Positions 1-10,253 of a DNA stretch of 64,000 nucleotides are shown here, piece after piece. The DNA is from Nostoc sp. 106C. Lineage in GTDB: Bacteria; Cyanobacteriota; Cyanobacteriia; Cyanobacteriales; Nostocaceae. Under the pieces are notes generated by a model. That model saw only the letters and a program-made list of their open reading frames with translations. It was not told where the DNA came from and searched no databases. The position numbers were made by a program, and so were the translations under genes. The stretch's first letter is position 1. Each line of letters opens with the position of its first letter. The stretch spans positions 1 to 64,000 of the forward strand of contig NZ_MTAW01000080.1 in NCBI RefSeq assembly GCF_002154725.1, written 5' to 3'.

Positions 1-1
1 C

Positions 2-124
2 GTTTACGCACTTTATCTCCTTCACGATATGACTCGCGAAGCAACACGGCTGGAGTTGAACATCGATCCCATCAGCAAGGGGCAGAACAGTTGGTACGAG
101 ATCCTGTCCGACCTCGATCTTTAG
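2..124 (+). CDS. C-terminal end of an unidentified protein (partial)
   Basis: An open frame enters from the left edge and stops at TAG 122-124, giving the last 40 residues of a protein that ends ...SWYEILSDLDL. I do not recognise the family. The repeats just downstream (210-425) look like transposon-end protein-binding sites, so this may be the last gene of a mobile element, but nothing in the 40 residues proves it. Only the C-terminus is inside the window. Confidence 0.45.
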   Translation, partial: VYALYLLHDMTREATRLELNIDPISKGQNSWYEILSDLDL

Positions 125-813
125 AGCCAAGTTGGTGGCTTTCCCTGTACAGATCAGGTTCGCAATCGCGGCCATTGGTGAAACTTACTTCCAAAAACCT
201 GATTCATGATTAAATTTGGACGGATATCGTCCAGATTAAACTACAACATTCGGACATAAGTGTTTGGCTAATTGGTTCGTTTAATTTGGACACCTGGGTC
301 AGCGTAATCCCCTTAAAATGGCTCTGGATATGGCTTTCGGCTAGTTGTAATTATTGTGGTTTCAGAACACTTGATTGCAGTTTCGTTGCAATTATTGTGG
401 TTTAGTCCGCAATTATTGTGGTTTTGAGACTACCTCTAGTTGGCTTAGTTTTAGCAACGGAAAAATTCTGGTCGTTAAGGCTGAGATGCCCACCAGCTAA
501 ATCTTTTAGCGAGCGCTTTGATTGAATGCTTATCGGTTTGAACTGTCCCCTTTCATGGGGCGACTATTGTCGCCAAAGCAAGCCAGATAAAGGTTTAGAG
601 GGTAAAACCCCCTTGAAAAAATGGGCGGATATGGGGCGCTTATTGAGAATGAAGCTTACGGGTGTGGTGGATATGCGGCGGGATGAATAATACTGTTTGA
701 GCGATGCCTGCGGCGGTAAACTACGCTTTTGATTAGTTCTACCTGGGCGATAGCGAAGCGCTGTTGCTTTCCGCAGATCGCTCACACCTTTGTGAGCAAT
801 AACTTTAACTCAA
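125..813. other. Gene-free stretch with two families of short repeats, possible transposon end
   Basis: No convincing gene lies here. Family A, consensus TTWAATYTGGAC, occurs at 210-221 (+), 229-240 (inverted) and 280-291 (+); the first two form an imperfect palindrome. Family B, AATTATTGTGGTTT, occurs three times in direct orientation at about 349-362, 390-403 and 411-424. Several spaced copies of a short site near one end is the usual arrangement of transposase-binding sites in Tn7/Tn5053-like elements, and CGCAATTA-type motifs are known from cyanobacterial ones. The assignment is inference; no terminal inverted repeat was proven. The rest (430-813) shows no feature I can name. Confidence 0.4.
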
Positions 814-2379
814 TCACTTCCAGCAATCGAGTAAATGATCGCCCACTCGCAAGGCATTGGCGATAATGGTCAGCGTAGGATTGACCGCAGAACTAGATGG
901 AAAGAAGCTGCCATCGACAACATAGAGATTATCCACGTCATGGGTACGGCAATTCAAATCTAGTACCGAGGTTTTTGGGTCTTCTCCAAAACGACAAGTA
1001 CCGCATTGATGACCAACTGATTGCAGCGGCATCATATTGCGGGGATAGAGGCTGAAAGGGATGCAGTGTTCTGCCCGATCTACCTGCTTGAGAATGGCTA
1101 CCCAGCGTTTAGCTAGGCGATCGCTTGCTTCTAAGTTGTTGGGTTTATAGTCTAAGTAAAGGCGCTCTTTTTCTACCCGCACGCGATTCTCAGGATCGGG
1201 TAAGTCTTCTGTTTGCAACCACCAGCCAACTGTACGATCGGCAACTGTTTTCAGTTCTGCTCCTGGTCGCAGTTTTAATAGTGGAGCCAACAGTGCGGGA
1301 ACTTCGGCGGGTAGCATATCTGCCAAGACGTTGCCAGTATTTTGTACCAAGCCCATTGGGTAGGGAAAATCGGATTCGCCCCAGTAAAAATCACTAATGG
1401 CGATTGTTTTTTGGTAAACAGAAGGATTGAGTTTTGTGTTGAGTTGCACCATTGCCATGCAAATATGCTTCATCAGGTTGCGCCCTACCCGATCGGAACT
1501 ATTTGCTAATCCGTTGGGATGTTGGTCATTGTGCGATCGCAACAACAATGCTGCTGAGTTAATCGCGCCGCAAGCAACTACAACAATATCGCCTGTAAAG
1601 AATTGAGTTTCACCGTTAATCTCAGCTTCTACGCGGGTGACTTGTCGACCAGAGGGACTTGTATGTAACCGTGTGACTTTGGCTTCAGTCAATAAAGTAA
1701 TATTTTCATTATGGCGAATGTGTTGAATGCAGTTAACTTCAGCATCAGCTTTACCTTGAGTTAAACAAGGAAAGCCATCACAGGTATTGCAACGAATACA
1801 GTTTCCCACGCTCTGATCAACCTCGTTAAGTTTCAATCCTAACGGCAGATTAAAGGGATGCAAACCAGCTTGCCTCAAACCGTTAACAAGTTCCTGCATT
1901 CGGGGTTCATGCTGTATGGGAGGATGAGGATAAGGTAAACTCCTAGCTGCCTCGGTGGGATCGACACCCCCTTGACCGTGAACATCGTAAAGCTCCTCTG
2001 CTTGAGTGTAGTATGCTTCAAAATCTCGGTATTTCAATGGCCATTCTGGTGAAATACCGTCTTTGTGTTCCACCCGATCAAAATCGCGTTCCCGTAATCG
2101 CAACAATGCTGCACCGTAAACTTTGGTATTACCACCAACCCAGTAATTTGTTGCTGGACGGAAGGGTTTATGATTTACGTCGTACCACTGCTCTGGAGTG
2201 TGATACCGTTCTTTTTGGTAAACTTCCAGCGCACTCCAATTTTCCTTTTCTCGCGGTAAAAATTTACCTCGTTCCAGAATTAAAATTTTCTTGCCACTGG
2301 GTGCAAGATGATAGGCTAAAGTGCCACCACCTGCTCCAGTGCCGATGATAATCGCATCATAATGAATGTTGGTTGTCAT
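814..2379 (-). CDS. GMC-family FAD-dependent oxidoreductase
   Basis: 521 residues, normal length for the glucose-methanol-choline family of flavin alcohol oxidases and dehydrogenases. The N-terminus has the ADP-binding Rossmann motif (GTGAGGGTLA, about residues 13-22) ending in an acidic residue (LERG). The C-terminus has the family signature with the VDGSFFPSS segment and NPTLTI, where the catalytic His/Asn pair normally sits. A cysteine-rich stretch (CIRCNTCDGFPC, about residue 193) and HQCGTCRFG near 465 are typical of the bacterial choline-dehydrogenase-like subgroup. The ATG overlaps the aquaporin stop by 4 bases (2376-2379), so translation is probably coupled. It is the last gene of the SDR-glucosidase-aquaporin-GMC operon. 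A sugar or polyol substrate is an inference from the neighbours; no transmembrane segment is evident. Confidence 0.9.
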   Translation of the reverse strand: MTTNIHYDAIIIGTGAGGGTLAYHLAPSGKKILILERGKFLPREKENWSALEVYQKERYHTPEQWYDVNHKPFRPATNYWVGGNTKVYGAALLRLRERDFDRVEHKDGISPEWPLKYRDFEAYYTQAEELYDVHGQGGVDPTEAARSLPYPHPPIQHEPRMQELVNGLRQAGLHPFNLPLGLKLNEVDQSVGNCIRCNTCDGFPCLTQGKADAEVNCIQHIRHNENITLLTEAKVTRLHTSPSGRQVTRVEAEINGETQFFTGDIVVVACGAINSAALLLRSHNDQHPNGLANSSDRVGRNLMKHICMAMVQLNTKLNPSVYQKTIAISDFYWGESDFPYPMGLVQNTGNVLADMLPAEVPALLAPLLKLRPGAELKTVADRTVGWWLQTEDLPDPENRVRVEKERLYLDYKPNNLEASDRLAKRWVAILKQVDRAEHCIPFSLYPRNMMPLQSVGHQCGTCRFGEDPKTSVLDLNCRTHDVDNLYVVDGSFFPSSSAVNPTLTIIANALRVGDHLLDCWK

Positions 2380-3206
2380 GATTGTTCTTTGGGAATCGGT
2401 AGCTTGTCGCTTAAATCGATTTTGCCGTGACGATTGTAATCACAGCGAAAAATACAGCGTTTGTGATTGTCATGATGCAATTTGGCACACTTAACGGCAC
2501 GTTTGCCAAATAGATATTGATATACTCCCGATGCCAGCAACATCCCCACAGGTGGCACAATTACATATAACCAAAATGCTGTCCAAATGTGGGCAGGTAA
2601 GGCAGAAGCCAGGCTGCGGGCAGGATTCATGCCAAAGCCAGATAAAGGAGCTTCAAAAAAGACATAAAGCATTACCAACAATCCAGCAAATAGCCCTGTA
2701 AAGTGACTGAGTTTTTGGTTGTTACTACTGAGCAAAACTGTCATCATCATCATAAATGCAATGACTAGCTCGCCCAATAAAGCCACAAACCAACCTGATG
2801 TTCCTGGCACGGTGACGATGTAGTTTACAGGCGCTTTAGTGAACACCTGACCCAGCAATAGCGCTACCAAATAAACTCCTAATAATCCGCCTAAACATTG
2901 AAACAGAATGTAAAAAATAGCATCCTGACGTTTAACTTTGCCCAAACGATAGAAGGTGAGCGTGACAGCAGGATTCATGTGTGCGCCGGATTGCTTACCC
3001 CAAGGCGAATAAATCAGGGTAATTGCCGTCATCCCCATGATTGCGCCGATCAATAACCGACGCAAATCGCCATTGGGAATTGCTTGATGAATCGGAGAAC
3101 CAGGATACTCAAACACACAGGTAAATACTCCCGCAGCAATCAGAAATAATCCCAGTTCTGCTGCTTCCATTAAGTATTCTGGTAAATGCTTTCTAAATGT
3201 TTCCAT
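2376..3206 (-). CDS. Aquaporin / MIP-family channel
   Basis: A polytopic membrane protein with both NPA boxes of the major intrinsic protein family: HMNPAVT (about residue 76) and GMNPARS (about residue 193), separated by the usual three-helix spacing. It should conduct water or small neutral solutes such as glycerol. I start it at ATG 3206 ([11 protein letters not shown]), because the longer frame from 3236 only adds ten residues reaching into the upstream gene; even so it overlaps the glucosidase stop by 14 bases. An unusual C-terminal tail of about 35 residues contains Cys and His ([12 protein letters not shown], then FRC) and could bind metal. Substrate specificity cannot be read here; its place between carbohydrate enzymes suggests polyol or water transport linked to osmolyte metabolism. 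Confidence 0.9.
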   Translation of the reverse strand: METFRKHLPEYLMEAAELGLFLIAAGVFTCVFEYPGSPIHQAIPNGDLRRLLIGAIMGMTAITLIYSPWGKQSGAHMNPAVTLTFYRLGKVKRQDAIFYILFQCLGGLLGVYLVALLLGQVFTKAPVNYIVTVPGTSGWFVALLGELVIAFMMMMTVLLSSNNQKLSHFTGLFAGLLVMLYVFFEAPLSGFGMNPARSLASALPAHIWTAFWLYVIVPPVGMLLASGVYQYLFGKRAVKCAKLHHDNHKRCIFRCDYNRHGKIDLSDKLPIPKEQS

Positions 3207-5868
3207 GCTGTTGCTCTTGCGCTCGGTGTTCAGCATTTTGGAGAATCATTGCGGCGACTAATCCTGTCCAGCCTGTTTGATGACTGGCTCCAATACCCGC
3301 CCCTTTATCGCCATGAAAGTATTCATGGAACAAAATATAATTGCGCCAATAGGGATCGGATTGAAATATTTCTAGATTGCCATATACCGGACGACGACCG
3401 CCAGGATCTTGCTCAAAAATAGCAACTAAGCGATGAGAAAGGGCGATCGCCACTTCCTTTAATGTCATTTCTTGCCCAGAACCTGTAGGAAATTCCACCT
3501 TCAAGCTATCTCCAAAGTAGTCATGAAATCTCCAGAGTGCTTCAATAATTAAGTAGTTTACTGGGAACCAAATCGGGCCGCGCCAGTTAGAGTTACCGCC
3601 AAACAGACCTGTGGTAGATTCGGCGGGTTCGTAACGAACACAGTAATCATGTTCGCCTATATGTAAAGTGTAAGGATCTTTGAGGTGATGCTTGGAAATG
3701 GCGCGAATTCCGTGAGGACTCAAGAATTCATTTTCGTCCAGCATTCGTTGCAAAATACGTTGTAACTTTGTCTTGTAAGCGATCGCCAATAGCCTTCTTG
3801 CTCCTACCCCCGGTGTTTCCATGCAGGCGACATTATCCTTCAAGTCTGGACGGTTGCGGATGAACCATTCCATGCGACGCTTAAAGCCTGAAAAACGCTG
3901 TAAAGTTTCTAATTCTAAAACTGTGACAGCGTAGAGGGGAATTAACCCTACCATTGAGCGGATTTTGACGGGAAATTGCCGTCCATCAGGTAAATGCAGC
4001 GCATCGTAGTAAAAGCCGTCTTCTTCATTCCACAGTGCAATATCTGCATTACCAATGCCGTCAATGGCATCGGCAATGTAGAGAAAATGCTCGAAAAACT
4101 TGCTGGCAATGTCTTCATAGGTAGAATCTTCTTGGGCAAGTTCCAGGGCGATCGCTAGCATATTTAAACAGTACATTCCCATCCAACTTGTACCATCTGC
4201 TTGATTGAGATGGCCGCCTGTGGGTAGTTCCTTGCTGCGGTCAAATACTCCTATGTTGTCCAATCCCAAAAACCCACCCTGAAAGACGTTTTTACCTTCG
4301 ACATCTTTGCGATTTACCCACCAAGTAAAATTCAGCAACAGCTTGTGAAAGACCTTTTCTAGAAAAGCGCGATCGGCTTGTTTGTAAAACTTCTGCTCGA
4401 TTTGATAAACGCGCAAAGCTGCCCACGCCTGCACTGGTGGGTTAACATCACCAAATGCCCATTCGTAAGCAGGTAATTGACCATTGGGCTGCATATACCA
4501 TTCCCTTGTCAGGCGGTCTAGTTGCAACTTGGCAAAATTGGGATCGATGACAGCTAGAGGAATCAGGTGAAATGCTAGATCCCAAGCAGCAAACCAAGGG
4601 TATTCCCATTTGTCAGGCATGGATAGGATATCTTCACTGAACAGAGAAATCCACTCATGGTTGCGTCCAGTCTGGCGTTCCGGTGGAGGTGGCGGTTGTT
4701 GGGGATCGCCCTTGAGCCAGTCATGGACGACATAGTTATAGTATTGCTTGCTCCATAGCAAGCCGGCAAAGGCTTGGCGCTGAATATTGCGCTCATCTTC
4801 TGACATGGGGAAGGGAGTGATGCGCTGGTAAAATTCATCAGCTTCGGCAAGGCGTGTTTGGAAAATTCTATCAAAATCTTCGCCAAAAGGCTCTGCCAGT
4901 GTTTGCACGTCACTCAACCGCAGGCGCACAACTTTAGTTTCACCTGGATTGATTGTTAATGTGTAATGAGCCGCAAACTTTGTACCTAGACGGTGGGAAT
5001 TGACGGCTGCTCTTTTGCCATTCACCACATACTCATTAATGCCATCTTTGACATAAGGTGAGCCATTGCTATAACCAAATAATCGTTCGTAATTCGTTTC
5101 ATTATCAGTAAACAGGAGTTCTGTGTCTCCTTGGCAGTAAAGCCAGCGAGTTCCCAAGGTAGAATGCTCGGCTTCAATTAAACTGAAGTTAGGATCTGAG
5201 CTAACCACTTTCATAAAAGGTTTCTCAATTTCGGGATTCCAAACCCAGATATTGCGAAACCAGAGTGTTGGTAGTAAATGAAGTGTGCTGGCTTGGGAAC
5301 TGCGATTAGCGATCGCAATCTGAATTAAAATATCTTCTGGTGCGGCTTTGGCATACTCAACAAAAACATCAAAATAACGGTTCTCGGCAAAGATCCCCGT
5401 ATCAAGTAGCTCCAACTCCGGCTCAAATTTGCTTCTGCGCCGATTTTCTTCTACCAGTTGCGTGTAGGGAAATGCTTGTTAGGGATACTTGTACAAGCAT
5501 TTCATGTAAGAATGGGTGGGCGTATTGTCAAGATAAAAGTAATACTCTTTAACATCCTCACCGTGATTACCTTCTGTGCCGGTTAGTCCAAACAGTCGTT
5601 CTTTGAGAATGGGATCGTTGCCATTCCACAGAGCGATTGCAAAACACAAACGTTGCCGACTATCAGAAATACCAGCAATCCCATCTTCGCCCCAACGATA
5701 AACACGCGATCGGGCATGATCGTGAGGAAAATAATCCCAAGCTGAACCGTCGCGGCTGTAATCTTCCCGTACTGTTCCCCATTGGCGATCGCTGAGATAA
5801 GGGCCCCAGCGTTTCCAGTAGGCAACACGTTCTCGATCCTGCTGCAATCTTACTTCTTCTGGAGTCAC
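3193..5868 (-). pseudogene. MGH1-like / GH63-type glucosidase gene interrupted by an in-frame TAA
   Basis: One frame runs from GTG 5868 (GGAG eight bases upstream) to TAG 3193, about 890 codons, the length I expect for the cyanobacterial 'glucosidase' family with an MGH1-like catalytic domain. It is broken once, by TAA at 5481-5479, between ...CLYKYP and [12 protein letters not shown]; reading continues in the same frame, so this is a point change (CAA to TAA would do it), not an indel. The N-terminal part has [18 protein letters not shown] and the W-rich beginning; the C-terminal 740 residues have the (alpha/alpha)6 barrel segments [27 protein letters not shown] and [14 protein letters not shown]. 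The second part could restart at TTG 5415 but would lack about 150 residues. Expected role is hydrolysis of an alpha-glucoside. Sequencing error must be excluded. Confidence 0.85.
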
Positions 5869-5979
5869 GTCGCTTTGCTCCGAGTTCAAAATTTAAAATG
5901 GGCAATGGGCATTGGGAATAAGGCTCGGAACTCCATTAATGAGCTTTCTGAACTCCACTCCTCTGCCCCATGTCCCTCT

Positions 5980-6762
5980 CTATTGCTCTTGATAATTCCA
6001 GAGCAATCCACCATCAACAAAGAATGTCGTGCCTGTCACATAATCTGACTCAGAAGATGCGAGAAATGCCACTATAGAGGCAACATCTTCTGGTTGTCCT
6101 AATCTTCCTAAGGGAATATTTTTCAGGAGTGCCCCTAACTTCTGTGGATCGTTCAAAAGTTTAGTATTGATGGGAGTTTCAATTGCCCCTGGCGCAACAT
6201 TATTAATAGTGATCCCATGAGGAGCCAGTTCCACAGCTAAATTACGAGTGAGCATTTTCAAGCCACCTTTACTAGCACAATAGGCAGCAAAGTGGGGAAA
6301 GGGTAATTCTTCGTGTACAGAACTAATATTAATAATCTTGCCAGGTTGCTTTGTGTCTAGGCGGTGTTGCACAAATGCCTGTGTAGCAAAGAATATTCCT
6401 TTAAGATTCACATTCATCACAGCATCATAATCTGCTTCAGTGACATCCCAAAAGTTGGCATTTTTTTCAATACCTGCATTGTTAACTAAGATATCTAGCT
6501 TGCCAAAGTGAGAAATACTGTCTGCAATCATGCGTTGCACATCGGCAACTGTACCTGTATCGGCCTGAATGGTAAATCCGTCTACCATGTGGCACTCACC
6601 GCCAGCCGCAGTTACCTTAGATAAGGTTTCTTGGGCACCTTCGGGATGAGAGCGGTAGTTGATAACAATACTTGCTCCTTCTTGTGCTAGACGAATTGCG
6701 ATCGCCTGTCCTATCCCTTGGCTACTGCCTGTAACCAGTGCAATTTTCCCTGTTAGTTTCAT
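5980..6762 (-). CDS. Short-chain dehydrogenase/reductase, glucose 1-dehydrogenase-like
   Basis: 260 residues, classical SDR length. Visible motifs: the cofactor glycine motif GSSQGIGQA (about 11-19), NNAG (about 92-95), the catalytic Ser in INISSV and the YxxxK pair in AAYCASKGG. The C-terminal VTGTTFFVDGGL is the usual end of the family. The basic/hydroxyl residues after beta-2 (NYRSH) suggest NADP(H). Neighbours (glucosidase, aquaporin, GMC oxidoreductase on the same strand) make a sugar substrate likely, and the family is commonly annotated glucose 1-dehydrogenase, but specificity cannot be fixed from sequence. It is probably first in the operon; about 110 bases with CAATGGGC-type repeats separate it from the glucosidase. 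Confidence 0.9.
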   Translation of the reverse strand: MKLTGKIALVTGSSQGIGQAIAIRLAQEGASIVINYRSHPEGAQETLSKVTAAGGECHMVDGFTIQADTGTVADVQRMIADSISHFGKLDILVNNAGIEKNANFWDVTEADYDAVMNVNLKGIFFATQAFVQHRLDTKQPGKIINISSVHEELPFPHFAAYCASKGGLKMLTRNLAVELAPHGITINNVAPGAIETPINTKLLNDPQKLGALLKNIPLGRLGQPEDVASIVAFLASSESDYVTGTTFFVDGGLLWNYQEQ

Positions 6763-6941
6763 AAGTGTTCCAATGACTTTAATCTGGAAAGCGCTCTGTT
6801 ACTTCAAGTCTGGTTAATTAACGATGATTCGATATATCTGTGCAAGAATTGCTAACTCTTTTCCCCCTTGCTCTTTGCTCCCTCGGGTCTTAACGATCGC
6901 TCTTCCACTGAACATGATAGTACAACACCCTAAAATCCGAA

Positions 6942-8513
6942 ATGTCTCAGTATCTACGATCGACATCATCTGAAGTACTAGAATGCGTGCAACAGAATTG
7001 TCCCAGTTGCGGCAAACCCATGTGGAATGAGTACAACAATCTGCGACGCGTGAGGACTCTCACTCGTAGTAGTACAACTGCTGTTAAAAATTCGCCGTTG
7101 TCAGAATAAGTCTTGTGAGCGTTACAGAATTAAGTATCGACCAGAACAGGAAGGTTCTTGGGCATTACCACAACAGGAATTCGGGTTAGATGTGATTGCA
7201 TTGGTGGGAGCGTTGCGCTATCAAGAACACAGAAGCATACCTCAAGTTCATCAACAACTTCGTAATCGCGGTGTAGAAGTAAGCGAGCGAAGCGTTATTT
7301 ACTTGTTAGAAAGATATGACGAATTGGTCGCACTGTGGTTAAGTGACCACTCAAGACTTAAAGCCATCGCCAAACAACAAGGGGGATTGATATTAGCAAT
7401 TGATGGGATGCAACCGGATGTTGGACATGAAGTACTATGGGTGATTCGAGATTGTTTATCAGGAGAAATTTTACTAGCAAAAACCTTATTATCGTCAAGA
7501 AATGAGGATTTAGCCGCTTTGCTATTAGAGGTGAAAAATACTCTTGATGTCAAGATTGATGGGGTAATAAGTGACGGACAACAGTCAATTCGCAAAGCTG
7601 TGGAAGTGGCATTACCTAGAATAGCTCATGGTTTATGCCATTTTCACTATTTAAAGGAAGCAGCCAAGGTGATTTATGAAGCAGATAGGCACGCCAAGAA
7701 GGAACTAAAAAAGCAGGTTCGGGGCGTACGCCAGATTGAACGTAGTATTAATGAGTGTGACCAAGCTCAGTCTGAAGCTATACGTGGATATTGTTTAGCT
7801 GTACGTGGTTCCTTAACAAATGATGGTCGTCCACCGCTAGATGCTTCGGGATTAAAATTACAAGAACGCCTCAGTTTGATTGAAGCCAGCCTAGAAAAAG
7901 TAGCTCAAAAAGGGGGTTACCAAAACCCTTAATAAAGCTCAAACAAATTGTTTCCAAAGGACTGGAACAAACAGCATCTTTATTTGCTCCAATTACTGTT
8001 GCTTATAACTGGATTTATCAAGCCGCAGAGATTCTGAACAACGAAACTGGCCTTGATGCAATTGAAGTCAAACGAAGTTTTCAATCTTTACTCGATTCCA
8101 TGTCACATCAGAAAGGTAAAGCAGGTACTTTAGAGCCTGGTATTACTCATTTCTTAAAGATTACTCGTAGTTATTGGTCTGGACTTTTTCATTGTTATGA
8201 GATTGAAGGTTTACCTCGAACCAATAATGACCTTGAACAGGCTTTTGGTGTTTTACGACATCATCAACTTCGTTGTACTGGTCGTAAAGTCGCTGCTTCA
8301 TCAATTGTGATTCGAGGAACAGTTCAGTTAGCTTCAGCTATTGCTACTGCACTTCATTGTTTTACAGCCCAGGATTTGGCTCAGGTTTGCGTTCAGAATT
8401 GGCAACAATTACGCTCTGATTTACGCCAACATCAACTTCATCGCATTCAACAACTTCGATTCCGTCGAAATCCTGAAGCTTTCTTGGATACTCTTGAGAC
8501 GTTACTTCTCTAG
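6942..8513 (+). pseudogene. DDE-type transposase, disrupted by two frameshifts
   Basis: Three overlapping frames make one transposase-like protein. The N-terminal piece (from ATG 6942) carries CPSCGKPMW, the first half of a zinc finger; the frame then changes around 7060-7080 and continues as IRRCQNKSCERYR, the second half. The middle frame (to TAA 7932) has the first two catalytic acids, in LAIDGMQ and VISDGQQS. A -1 shift at an AAAAAGGGGG run near 7907-7916 leads into the last frame (PLIKLKQIV... to TAG 8513), with the Glu region in NNDLEQAFG. The second shift could be programmed, as in some insertion sequences, but the first is not at an obvious slippery site, so decay is more likely. Family not assigned; no clear terminal inverted repeats were found. 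Confidence 0.75.
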
Positions 8514-8585
8514 CAAACTTTGCGCTTCTAGGTTTTTTTTGGTTGACCTACTTAGCAGAACTTTGTAAGAATTACAAATAACAAA

Positions 8586-10217
8586 TTACCCCGACCTATT
8601 TACAGGTAATAAAAGTCGAGAATTCGCCTCACCGCCACAACTGACTGTTAAGGTAATAATCTGAGCATTCAATAAATCTTCGCTATTAATTACTGCACCA
8701 GTTCCAGAGTTCATCGGGTAGGCTGGAAAACAGGCTGCACTCAAACTCAGACGTATAGCATTACCTTGAGGGATACGCGCACAAGTCGCTTGCAGTTGAA
8801 TTTTAATTGGTGTAGAATTCGTCTCTGCTCGACAATGCACGTAACCCTGAGTCAAATTATACACTTGCCCATCAGGATAAACTTGCGAAAGTACAGCACA
8901 CAAATCATAACTCGGTTGATCAGCACTGCAAAAGATTTCCACGATCGCATCCCCTGCTAAATGCAAGTCGGCTGCTAGAGGTTGAGTAGTGTAAGTTAAT
9001 ATATCTGAGCGTAAATCAAGATGCGATCGCTCAAACACTCCCGCTGGAATCGCTGCATGGCCACCCAAAGCTGGAACTGGTCGCCAAGGGTCGTGAACTA
9101 ATACATCAGTAGTGCTGAGTTCTGAGTGTTGAGTGCTGAGTGTTCCAGAATCTTCCCGGATGCTAGCTAATCCGGTAGTTGACAAATAATAGGATTTTTG
9201 AGTTGATGTTGGTAACTTGGGGAAAGTGCGCCAAATATTACTTCCCATTTCAAATAAGCAGACAGGCTGTTCTTGCAATAAACCTGTATCTACATCTTTG
9301 AGAAACTGGTCAAACCAGCGAATTTGCATCCTATCTACAGGACTAGCTGCTTTCGGGCCAAAGTCAGCATTGCCAACTTTACGCCCCCAAGGCAAATGTG
9401 CCCAAGGCCCGACTAACAAATGTTGGGGTGTACTGCTACGGGCTGCCATATCTTTGTATAAATGCAGAGTACCCCGCAGGTAAGTATCAAACCATCCCCC
9501 AATGTGGAACATAGGCAAATCGACAGTTCGCAAGTGGCGTTTGGGCGAAAGTTCTTGCCAATAAGCTGCATCTGGTTGGGAATTAGCCAACCAATCGTGA
9601 TAAAAAGATTCAGGAGCTAGAGTTTGGAGAATTTCTGGATTAGTTAAAGGCAAATTACGAGCAGCAGCAAATAATGCTTGATAAGCTGCTTTATCTTGTC
9701 GCAAACGGGCAGTTTCAGTTGCTAATTGAATCGCCCAAGCAAGATTAGTTTGAAAACAGAATGCACCACCCTCATAAGCCCAATCTGTATACAAATCATA
9801 GCCAATCATTGCCGGGCAAATTGTTTTTAAAGCCGCTGGTTTAGTAGCAGCAGCATATAGTTGAGTCATCCCTTGATAGGAAAAGCCATACATCCCTACC
9901 TTGCCATTACTATAAGGAAGATTCGCCGCCCAATTTACAGTATCTTCGCCATCTGCAATTTCATGAACAAATAATTTAAATTCTCCCTCAGAAGTGCCTC
10001 TTCCCCGGACATCTTGAATAACTACAATGTAACCTTGGGCAGCATACCAGGTAGGATGAGCATAGACAACAGTAGATGCGATCGCTCTGCCATAAGGTTG
10101 TCGCATTAATAATATTGGAAAATCACCCTCAGCATCAGGACGATAAATATCTGCATCTAAACGCACTCCATCACGAGTATGCATGAAGGCTGTTTGTTTA
10201 GAAAGAACTTTGAGCAT
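8586..10217 (-). CDS. CocE/NonD-family hydrolase (X-Pro dipeptidyl-peptidase S15-like)
   Basis: 543 residues, the family length. The N-terminal alpha/beta-hydrolase domain contains the start typical for CocE/NonD proteins (RDGVRLDADIYRP), the nucleophile elbow GFSYQGMTQ (Ser near 114), the LPMFHIGGWFDTY segment with the catalytic Asp region, and GPWAHLPWG with the candidate catalytic His. The C-terminal part is the jelly-roll-like X-Pro_C domain. Likely a cytoplasmic serine hydrolase for acyl esters or N-terminal acyl-peptides; the real substrate is unknown. It stands alone, reading away from the GxxExxY gene across a gap of about 40 bases that must contain both promoters. Short TGAGTGTTGAGTGCTGAG repeats lie inside the coding region near 9116-9141, a repeat-derived insertion. 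Confidence 0.88.
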   Translation of the reverse strand: MLKVLSKQTAFMHTRDGVRLDADIYRPDAEGDFPILLMRQPYGRAIASTVVYAHPTWYAAQGYIVVIQDVRGRGTSEGEFKLFVHEIADGEDTVNWAANLPYSNGKVGMYGFSYQGMTQLYAAATKPAALKTICPAMIGYDLYTDWAYEGGAFCFQTNLAWAIQLATETARLRQDKAAYQALFAAARNLPLTNPEILQTLAPESFYHDWLANSQPDAAYWQELSPKRHLRTVDLPMFHIGGWFDTYLRGTLHLYKDMAARSSTPQHLLVGPWAHLPWGRKVGNADFGPKAASPVDRMQIRWFDQFLKDVDTGLLQEQPVCLFEMGSNIWRTFPKLPTSTQKSYYLSTTGLASIREDSGTLSTQHSELSTTDVLVHDPWRPVPALGGHAAIPAGVFERSHLDLRSDILTYTTQPLAADLHLAGDAIVEIFCSADQPSYDLCAVLSQVYPDGQVYNLTQGYVHCRAETNSTPIKIQLQATCARIPQGNAIRLSLSAACFPAYPMNSGTGAVINSEDLLNAQIITLTVSCGGEANSRLLLPVNRSG

Positions 10218-10253
10218 GAGTATGATGGGATAAATTTATAACTGAAACTATAG

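Noticed and set aside
564-785. 73-codon minus-strand ORF upstream of the GMC gene
   Set aside because: No family resemblance, basic low-complexity content, no ribosome site; it lies in repeat-rich DNA.
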